Part shown: positions 45,290 through 51,750 of the stretch, piece after piece
How the letters are laid out: every line of letters starts with the position of its first letter
How positions within the stretch are numbered: position 1 is the first letter of the stretch
NCBI RefSeq assembly: GCF_005502935.1
Contig: NZ_SCMP01000001.1
Location: forward strand, 62,001-126,000
Direction of reading: 5' to 3'
Source of the DNA: Pseudomonas sp. 2FG
GTDB lineage: Bacteria > Pseudomonadota > Gammaproteobacteria > Pseudomonadales > Pseudomonadaceae
Length of the DNA stretch: 64,000 bases
The notes under the pieces: model-generated
The model's input: only the letters and a program-made list of their open reading frames with translations
Database searches by the model: none
What the model was told of the DNA's origin: nothing
Program-made: the position numbers and the translations under genes

Positions 45290-46276
45290 ATGATCGGTCT
45301 CTGGAAGACGTGGAAAGCCCTCGAAGCCAAAGGCATCATGGGCATCAACCGGCGCAATGCGGACTATGTGCTGAAATACAACAAACGGCACCTCTACCCG
45401 ATTGTCGATGACAAGATCATCACCAAGCAGCGCGCCATCGAGGCCGGTATCCATGTGCCCGAGATGTACGGGGTCATCGAAACCGAGAAGCAGATCGACA
45501 AGCTCCACGAAATCATCGGCGAGCGCAGCGATTTCGTGATCAAACCGGCGCAAGGTGCTGGGGGTGACGGCATCACGGTGATCGCCGACCGCTTCGAGGA
45601 TCGCTACCGCACGGTCTCCGGCAAGATCGTCAGCCATGAAGAGCTCGAGCACCAGATCTCCAGCATCCTCACCGGGCTCTACTCGCTGGGCGGGCATCGC
45701 GACCGCGCACTGATCGAATACCGCGTGACACCGGATCAGATCTTCAAAAGCATCAGCTACGAAGGCGTACCCGATATCCGCATCATAGTGCTGATGGGCT
45801 ACCCGGTGATGGCCATGCTGCGTCTGCCAACTCGGCAGTCCGGCGGCAAAGCCAACCTGCACCAGGGCGCCATCGGCGTCGGTGTCGACTTGGCGACCGG
45901 GGTGACTTTGCGCGGCACCTGGCTGAACAACAAGATCAGCAAACACCCGGACACCACCAACGCGGTGGACGGCGTGCAGCTACCGAACTGGGACGGCTTT
46001 ATGAAGCTGGCCTCCGGTTGCTATGAGCTGTGTGGCCTGGGTTATATCGGCGTCGACATGGTGCTGGATCAGGACAAGGGCCCGTTGATTCTCGAACTCA
46101 ATGCCCGCCCCGGCCTGAATATCCAGATCGCCAACGACTGCGGCCTGACCCATCGCGCCCATGCTGTCGAGGCACGGCTGGCGGAACTGCAAGCCCAAGG
46201 CATCCAGGAAACCCCGGAAGAACGCATGCGCTTCGCCCAGCAGTTGTTCGGCCATGTGCATAAAGCAGAGATCTGA
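45290..46276 (+). CDS. rloC: ATP-grasp alpha-L-glutamate ligase-like protein (RloC-type)
   Basis: The 328-residue protein is a RimK/glutathione-synthetase-like ATP-grasp enzyme. Visible elements are the nucleotide loop VIKPAQGAGGDGITVI (about residues 84-99), ALIEYRVTPDQIFKS, and the Mg-binding end LILELNARPGLNIQIAN. Such enzymes join a carboxylate to an amino group using ATP. It starts 3 bases after rloB, so the three genes form a tight operon. The substrate is unknown; a glutamate- or peptide-type compound is likely from family precedent. Confidence 0.82.
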   Translation: MIGLWKTWKALEAKGIMGINRRNADYVLKYNKRHLYPIVDDKIITKQRAIEAGIHVPEMYGVIETEKQIDKLHEIIGERSDFVIKPAQGAGGDGITVIADRFEDRYRTVSGKIVSHEELEHQISSILTGLYSLGGHRDRALIEYRVTPDQIFKSISYEGVPDIRIIVLMGYPVMAMLRLPTRQSGGKANLHQGAIGVGVDLATGVTLRGTWLNNKISKHPDTTNAVDGVQLPNWDGFMKLASGCYELCGLGYIGVDMVLDQDKGPLILELNARPGLNIQIANDCGLTHRAHAVEARLAELQAQGIQETPEERMRFAQQLFGHVHKAEI

Positions 46277-46302
46277 TCCGCGAGCTGGTTGGTCCACCAC
46301 CA

Positions 46303-46333
46303 CAAAAAGCCCGGCCTAGTGCCGGGCTTTTTG
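46303..46333. terminator. bidirectional terminator between rloC and the MalM-like gene
   Basis: AAAAAGCCCGGC-CTAGT-GCCGGGCTTTTT between convergent genes. Confidence 0.9.
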
Positions 46334-46363
46334 CTGTTCACCGCTGGCTTTACAGCGTTGCGG

Positions 46364-47524
46364 TTAACGCACTATCGCCAACTCGAAACCACCCTGGTCG
46401 GCATGCGCATGGGTTTGCATGCCGGCGTCGTTCACTGCCAGGTCCTGCAACGGCCGCTTGAACGGCTTGTTGTCCAGGGTCTGCAGATGACGATCCTCGT
46501 CGGTGGTGAGCAGTAACACATAGCGCTCACCTTCCGCGGCCTTGACCGGCACAGTCCCCTCGATAAAGGCGAAGCGGTACCAGGTCTCGCCATGCAGTTG
46601 ATAGACCGCATCGCTGACCAGGCGAGTCGGGCGTTTGGCCTCGTCGAGAAACAGCAGCGAGGGATACACCAGCTGCTTATTCGCGAAGCTGCGCACACGC
46701 AAACCATAAGTACGCTGTGAGCGCGGCAACTTCAGCGCCGCGTAGTAACTGCGGCCCATGGGAAAATCGAAGCTCGGCGAGAAGCGATTGAGCTCCTCGT
46801 AACGTGGCTCTTGCGCCGACAGTTTGGTAAAGGCATCGTCAGGCAGCTGCCCACAGCACTGATCCAGCAGACTCCGATAAAGCCCATCCCCGCCACCCTG
46901 GGCGCCTGCCAGTAACGCCTGCATCGCCGCGGTGGGCTGACCATCCAGGGCCGGCAATACCGCCGTCTTGCTGGCAAATTCGATCTGACGACCCTCCGTG
47001 TACTCGATCGGCTGCCCGCCACCCGTCGCCTTCTGTCCAGCCCCGCCGCCTGGCGACGGCACCGCCGAGTTGTGCATCCGCCCTTGCTCATCGACCCAGG
47101 TGTAGTACGGGCGGCCATGCTCAGGGCGCACGAAGTTGCGCCCCTCCAGCACATCGGCGTCGAGGTACTCAGCGGAGCGCTCGCCATTGGGCAGCAGCAC
47201 ATCGCGCGGCCCTGCAGTTTGTTGGGCGCCGGCATAGAAGCTGTTCTGCAGATTGCCGTTGGCATCGACCCAGGTGTAATAGCGGCGCTTACTCTCGCCA
47301 GTGTTTTTACTGCCCGGCCAGCGCGTCGCCGCAGCATCGCTCATTCGCGCCTGATCGCTCTGGGTGATGCGCCGTGCGGCCTCGCGCTGTTGCTCGGCGT
47401 AACGGCCATCGACGAAGGTGTTATGCACCCGCCCCTGGTCATCCACCCAGGTTAGATAACGACCGTTGCTCGCCTGTGCTTCGACTGCTGCAAGTAAAGT
47501 AAGGCTGATCAATAACCTGTGCAT
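46364..47524 (-). CDS. MalM-like exported protein with WVD repeats
   Basis: The 386-residue protein has a signal peptide (MHRLLISLTLLAAVEAQA) and three copies of a Y-x-TWVD-x-x-G-x-x-x-N repeat at about residues 23-39, 82-98 and 140-155, similar to DUF4124 units. The C-terminal half (from about 205) resembles the MalM (maltose operon protein) fold, with WYRFAFIEGTVPV and ALKLPRSQRTYGLRVRSFANKQLVYPSLLFLDE. It is the last gene of a five-gene operon, 5 bases after the FadL-like gene. From memory it resembles the Acinetobacter FilE protein. It is probably periplasmic or outer-membrane associated. Confidence 0.75.
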   Translation of the reverse strand: MHRLLISLTLLAAVEAQASNGRYLTWVDDQGRVHNTFVDGRYAEQQREAARRITQSDQARMSDAAATRWPGSKNTGESKRRYYTWVDANGNLQNSFYAGAQQTAGPRDVLLPNGERSAEYLDADVLEGRNFVRPEHGRPYYTWVDEQGRMHNSAVPSPGGGAGQKATGGGQPIEYTEGRQIEFASKTAVLPALDGQPTAAMQALLAGAQGGGDGLYRSLLDQCCGQLPDDAFTKLSAQEPRYEELNRFSPSFDFPMGRSYYAALKLPRSQRTYGLRVRSFANKQLVYPSLLFLDEAKRPTRLVSDAVYQLHGETWYRFAFIEGTVPVKAAEGERYVLLLTTDEDRHLQTLDNKPFKRPLQDLAVNDAGMQTHAHADQGGFELAIVR

Positions 47525-47529
47525 ACCGC

Positions 47530-49122
47530 TTAAAAACTCGAGCTGTAGGTCAACGCCAGGACATAGGCCTTGACAGTGGTTTCAATATCTAAATCGGCAT
47601 AAGGGTTGTACACGATGCTATCAATACCCGAGCAGTTGACGTTACAGCTAGTTCCCGCCGGAATGCTCTGCTTGCTGACCAGGTAGTTGAACCCCAGATC
47701 AATCACCGTATCCTGGTCCCAGCGATACCCCACCCCAAGCCCATAAAGATCGGCGTCCCCCAGCGGGGCCAGGGCATCGGCACGGTTGCCTGGAATGGCA
47801 GAGGGTCGTGGCTCATAACCGGCACGCAGGCTCAGTCGTTCATTCACGTCGTATTGCGCGCCGAGCGCCCAACTCCAGACCGACTCATAGCCCCGATCAA
47901 GCGTGATCGAAGTCGCTGTCGCATTGTTCGGCGAGAAGATCCTGGCAATCTTCAGCATGTCCAGCTCACGGTCAAAATTCAGCTCGAACTTGTCCCAGGC
48001 AGCATAATCGGTCCACTTCACATCGAAGTTGAACTGCCAATTACTGGCCGGCTTGAGTTTGATGCCGGTAGAAAAGTGCTGCGGATACGTCAAGTCCATC
48101 GACACATTGCCCCGCTCTTCGTCAACCAAGCCATCGGGGGTAATGCTGTTGAAGATGGCGCCGATCAGCGAGCTGTCCAGGCCCTGCCAGAAGCCTTGCC
48201 AGTCCTGCGTGTAGTCAACCTTGTACTTGCCCTGCAGGTGCATCTTCGCTTCACTCTGGTACACCGCCCCCCAGGCAAACCAGTCATTGGGCTCCCAGAG
48301 CACCCCCAGGTTCCAGGTGGGCGATAAGCTCTGCTGCATGTCGACGTCGAGATTGGCCAGATTGGTAAAGGGCCCGAACTCGCCACCACAGATATTCAAC
48401 AAGACCTCAAAGGGGTTGCCATCGATCTGACAGAGCAGTTTCTGGGATACCCCAGTGAAGCCGGTCAGCAAGTTCGGCGCGCGAAAATCCTGATTAATTG
48501 CGACTGCCTGATCCGAGAAGTTGATGGAAAGCCCGAGTGAAATTTCATCATTCAACTGATAGCCCACCGACGGCGAGAAATAGGTCAGTCGCTGAATGAC
48601 CACTTCCTTGCCCTGGTAACGTGCCGGATCATTATCATCCCGAGAAAAACCAAGCGCCTGCGGGGTATATACATCCGTGGCAAAGGTCAGCTTTGATCCC
48701 GGCGGATTGATCGAAATGCCGCCAAGCGGCATGAACAGCAGCGGCACCTCGGTGGCGCCGCCCAAACCCGGCAGGTATACCGCCGGCGTGGTAGTACGAC
48801 TGGAAGAGTTGGCAATCGGGTCATCGCTCAACCCGATAAATTTGCTGCCGTAACCGGGGGGGGCATCAAAATCGGCACGAATATCCATCACCCCGGTAAT
48901 GAGCTTCAGCGTGGTTTGCCGGCCTTTAAGCTTGGTCAACGCTGCCGGGTTGTAATGCACGGCATCGATGCCACTGAAATCCGCGGTAATGGCATTGCCC
49001 ATCGCCATCGCCTTGGGGTTGCCAATGGTCAGGTTTTGCGCCAGCTGCGCCTGCGCGCCTGCGCCCCAGAGCAAAGCCGCCCCCACAATCGTCCGCTTCA
49101 GCGGCGAATTACGCATAATCAT
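47530..49122 (-). CDS. FadL/OMPP1-type outer-membrane transport protein
   Basis: The 530-residue precursor has a signal peptide (to about AGAQAQ) followed by the FadL N-terminal hatch signature (NPKAMAMGNAITADFSGIDAVHYNPAALTKLKG). Alternating beta strands run to the C-terminal SSSF, an outer-membrane barrel end. FadL-type proteins pass hydrophobic compounds through the outer membrane. Four cysteines are present (two pairs: LLCQIDG/NICGG and SCNVNCSG). It lies between a second barrel gene and the MalM-like gene. Confidence 0.87.
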   Translation of the reverse strand: MIMRNSPLKRTIVGAALLWGAGAQAQLAQNLTIGNPKAMAMGNAITADFSGIDAVHYNPAALTKLKGRQTTLKLITGVMDIRADFDAPPGYGSKFIGLSDDPIANSSSRTTTPAVYLPGLGGATEVPLLFMPLGGISINPPGSKLTFATDVYTPQALGFSRDDNDPARYQGKEVVIQRLTYFSPSVGYQLNDEISLGLSINFSDQAVAINQDFRAPNLLTGFTGVSQKLLCQIDGNPFEVLLNICGGEFGPFTNLANLDVDMQQSLSPTWNLGVLWEPNDWFAWGAVYQSEAKMHLQGKYKVDYTQDWQGFWQGLDSSLIGAIFNSITPDGLVDEERGNVSMDLTYPQHFSTGIKLKPASNWQFNFDVKWTDYAAWDKFELNFDRELDMLKIARIFSPNNATATSITLDRGYESVWSWALGAQYDVNERLSLRAGYEPRPSAIPGNRADALAPLGDADLYGLGVGYRWDQDTVIDLGFNYLVSKQSIPAGTSCNVNCSGIDSIVYNPYADLDIETTVKAYVLALTYSSSF

Positions 49123-49140
49123 GACGTGTTCGCTCGCGGG

Positions 49141-50148
49141 TTATTGGGCCTTCAGGCCTTTGATATCCAGTGGCATCGACACCCCCAACAACACATCGGG
49201 CGAGTCTTCCGTCATGCCAAAACCGGCGTTGATGTTGACGATGTAGTCTGGCGAGGTCCTCAACCCCAGCGAGAAGTTCATCACCGCGCTGGTCTGCTCG
49301 GTACCCTCGAGCGTCGCATCGGCGAAGGAGTAAGTCGGCTTGAAGGTGTGCGCCATCTGGTAGGAGGTGGACAGCGACACGTCATAGGACAAGGCATAGG
49401 CGAAGCCCATGCTGAACGACAGGGTCGAGCCCGGATCGACCTCTTCCAGCCTTCGCCCACCGCGCACCTGACTGATGTCGGTCACTGGGAGGTTGTAGGT
49501 GTACCCGAGCGAGCCAAAGAGTACGACCGGGTCAATCACATACGACAGGTTGGCCCCGCCACCGAGACTGTAATAGCCGCTGCCGGTGGACAGATCCGAT
49601 TCGCTATTGATGTCATACGGGCTGGTGCCGGTCGGCAAGCCTAGGGTGGCATACAAGGTCGTGACCGGTTTGCCACGCACCGAAGTCCATGGCTGCCAAC
49701 GCAGGCTGGCAGACAGATCGCCCAGGCTATAAGCGTTCAGCTCACGTTCGGTGTCGTACTTGGCAATCAACGGCAAGCGCACACTGAAGGTCAGGTTGTC
49801 CCACACGCCGTAATCGAAGGTGAACGAGTTGGTGAAGGTGTGCTGCGCCTCACTTTGCCCAACCACGCTGTAAACGTTGTTGTTACCTGTGCGAAATGTC
49901 TCGATGACGGTATCGCGAACCAGGGAGTAGTCAAAACCATAGGTCAGTGTGCGCTCGCCTTTCTTGAGCAGTGTGTAACTCTTCTCGGCGGCCTGAAAGA
50001 CCTGTTCGAGAGCCTTGGCACTGTCGGCGTCGTCATCTTTCTTACTCAAGGCCTCACGGGCTTGATCGACCGAAGGCTCGTCGGCCCAGAGCGGCCCACC
50101 CACCACTAGCGTCAGCATGGCGAACCACGCGCAGCCCTTTACTCCCAT
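49141..50148 (-). CDS. outer-membrane beta-barrel transporter-like protein
   Basis: The 335-residue protein has a signal peptide (MGVKGCAWFAMLTLVVGGPLWA) and a short charged helical segment (about residues 24-60). A barrel of alternating strands follows (TYGFDYSLVRDTVIETF..., LGDLSASLRWQPW, LYATLGLPTGTSP, YYSLGGGANLSYVIDPVVLFGSLGYTYNL). It resembles the MetA-pathway/phenol-degradation type outer-membrane family. No enzymes for aromatic degradation are nearby. It is 18 bases upstream of the FadL-like gene and 54 after the peptidase gene. Confidence 0.8.
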   Translation of the reverse strand: MGVKGCAWFAMLTLVVGGPLWADEPSVDQAREALSKKDDDADSAKALEQVFQAAEKSYTLLKKGERTLTYGFDYSLVRDTVIETFRTGNNNVYSVVGQSEAQHTFTNSFTFDYGVWDNLTFSVRLPLIAKYDTERELNAYSLGDLSASLRWQPWTSVRGKPVTTLYATLGLPTGTSPYDINSESDLSTGSGYYSLGGGANLSYVIDPVVLFGSLGYTYNLPVTDISQVRGGRRLEEVDPGSTLSFSMGFAYALSYDVSLSTSYQMAHTFKPTYSFADATLEGTEQTSAVMNFSLGLRTSPDYIVNINAGFGMTEDSPDVLLGVSMPLDIKGLKAQ

Positions 50149-50202
50149 GACGCTATCCCCAGTTATTCTTTTGTTATGCCGGGCATTTCTTGCCGGAGAT
50201 CG

Positions 50203-50964
50203 TTATTTGCGGCGGATGTACTGAATATCGCCCCCGGAACCCAGCTCGGTGGCCTGGTTCTCGGTGAACTTGCTGATCTGGGGGAACTCGCGAAAAGCCA
50301 ACAGGCTTACCGTGCGGTCATCGATGATGCGCAAATCACGCTCGGTCAGAGCCATCGCGTTATGTGGTTCCTGCCCGCCGGGAAAGATCACGAACAGCAC
50401 ATTCTGATCCCAGATTTCCTCGAAGCGGGTACGGGTAAAACTGATATTGCCGAGGGCCGGGTCGGCGACAAACACGTGGTCGTTATAGACATCACGCACC
50501 ACCACGAAATGCTTGAAACCGGCATATTCGATCGGCACCAGCGCCGGATGCTCCAACTCGTCCAGGTCGGAGAAGGCCGCGCGGAAGCCGCCGCTTTTGT
50601 AGCCCAACGCGGCGACGAAACGCTTCATGTCCAGCAGCGAGAAACCGCGCCGCTCGACAATCTTGTCCGCCTCGCCATAGCGCAGCAGACCCTCCATCAC
50701 TTGGCGCTCTTGCAGATTACGGCCAAGGAAATAGTCGAGCATGCTGGTCAGCGCCGCCGAGCCGCAGCTGTAGTCATAGGCCTGACGGATCACATTGCGA
50801 AACTGCAACTGGCTCATCGGTTCCAAGGTCACCGACTCGCGCAGCGGGCCATTGGGCGTCAGCGATTGGGTGAGATTGACCGTGCCTTGCGGCGGCGGCT
50901 TGGTATCCACCGCCTCGGTGAAGCCGAGTACGCCGATCAGGCTACCCAGGAGAATCTCGATCAT
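50203..50964 (-). CDS. C39-type cysteine peptidase, exported
   Basis: The 253-residue protein has a short hydrophobic N-terminus (MIEILLGSLIGVLGFTEA) and a C39 peptidase domain with the triad intact: Cys67 in YDYSCGSAALTSML, His152 in GFKHFVVV and Asp168 in VADPALG. There is no ABC or membrane domain, so it is a stand-alone periplasmic type, as FapD is in the Fap amyloid system. C39 peptidases cut after double-glycine leaders. The protein encoded just upstream carries such a leader-like motif. AGGA lies 6 bases before the ATG. Confidence 0.85.
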   Translation of the reverse strand: MIEILLGSLIGVLGFTEAVDTKPPPQGTVNLTQSLTPNGPLRESVTLEPMSQLQFRNVIRQAYDYSCGSAALTSMLDYFLGRNLQERQVMEGLLRYGEADKIVERRGFSLLDMKRFVAALGYKSGGFRAAFSDLDELEHPALVPIEYAGFKHFVVVRDVYNDHVFVADPALGNISFTRTRFEEIWDQNVLFVIFPGGQEPHNAMALTERDLRIIDDRTVSLLAFREFPQISKFTENQATELGSGGDIQYIRRK

Positions 50965-50997
50965 TTGCAGTCCTGATGGAGCGACTTTTATTAGGAA

Positions 50998-51031
50998 AGA
51001 AGCCTTACCAGCCGAGACTGATAAGGCTTTG
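50998..51031 (-). promoter_or_regulatory. intra-operon hairpin between exported protein and peptidase genes
   Basis: AAGCCTTA (51000-51007) pairs with TAAGGCTT (51022-51029), and after one mismatch CAG/CTG extends the stem. On the minus strand it follows the exported-protein gene and has a weak pyrimidine tract. It could be a leaky terminator giving more of the first product than of the peptidase. Confidence 0.6.
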
Positions 51032-51054
51032 AAGAGCTAACCGGCGGAGCTAAC

Positions 51055-51510
51055 TCAGTGTCCCCAAACCTTGATGGTAGTACCGGCCATGTTGATGTCG
51101 GAAATGGCCAGCGAGCCGATGCTGGCAGCACCGGTGGTAGCGCCGGCGGCATAGGTACCGCCAACATAGATGCCGCCAACAGTGACAGTACCGGTCATGG
51201 CTGGCAGGCCGATGGCCAGCTGCTGCGTACCGCCAGCGTTGGTGACCACATCAACGGTCAACGGAGAGGCGTCGGAGATGGTGAAACCATTGAAGCCCAC
51301 GTTAGTGATGTTCAGGCTGCCACCACCGATGTCGTTATCGGTGTATTTGACGTTACCAACGCTACCGCCGAAGTTACCGGCGATGCTGATACCGTCCTGA
51401 CCGGTCACGGTGGCCAGCGCGGAGTCATCCATCGCCTTCAGATCGGCTTGAGCCATGAACGGAGCAGCCAGTACAGCAGCGGCAAGAACCAGTTGTTTGA
51501 AGCCTTTCAT
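51055..51510 (-). CDS. small exported beta-rich protein (DUF6160/FilA-like)
   Basis: The 151-residue product has a signal peptide MKGFKQLVLAAAVLAAPFMAQA with cleavage before DLKAMDD. The mature N-terminus reads LKAMDDSALATVTGQDGISI (residues 24-43), a motif I associate with DUF6160/FilA proteins and reminiscent of ELxxVxGG leaders. The rest is Gly/Thr/Val/Ile-rich with regular beta periodicity and no cysteine, ending IKVWGH. ATG 51510 is preferred over one five codons upstream since it begins the signal peptide. It is first in the operon, before the C39 peptidase. It may be a secreted or surface-assembled subunit. Confidence 0.72.
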   Translation of the reverse strand: MKGFKQLVLAAAVLAAPFMAQADLKAMDDSALATVTGQDGISIAGNFGGSVGNVKYTDNDIGGGSLNITNVGFNGFTISDASPLTVDVVTNAGGTQQLAIGLPAMTGTVTVGGIYVGGTYAAGATTGAASIGSLAISDINMAGTTIKVWGH

Positions 51511-51750
51511 TGTTGTTTTCTCCAAAGATCACAGGTGGGTTATCCCCGGGCATTGTCAGCGACTCCTGTCACTGGCAACTGGACCGGCTAATGCCGATCT
51601 CCAGGTCTGACGTTGCTTCCCTAGTCACATCAGATCTGGATTCGTGAAGCACTGTGCTTCCCGCCCTGGCGACAAAACTACTGGGCCTGCTCCCGCCTGC
51701 CAGCCCATCCAAGGGATGGAGCAGGGCCGAGGGCTAGCCCTATCCCGTGA
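51511..51750. other. upstream region of the exported-protein operon, no gene
   Basis: This 240-base gap separates the second LuxR gene from the five-gene operon, all on the minus strand. No recognised sigma-54 or terminator pattern is convincing. It presumably holds the operon promoter and the binding site of the MalT-like regulators. Confidence 0.3.

Noticed and set aside
49141..50148. Phenol-degradation meta-pathway porin
   Set aside because: The barrel family is similar, but no aromatic catabolic genes are nearby, so only a generic outer-membrane call is made.
46364..51510. Fap functional amyloid operon
   Set aside because: A C39 peptidase and outer-membrane barrels are present, but there are no FapB/FapC imperfect repeats and no FapF or FapE-like proteins. 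Only the logic is similar.
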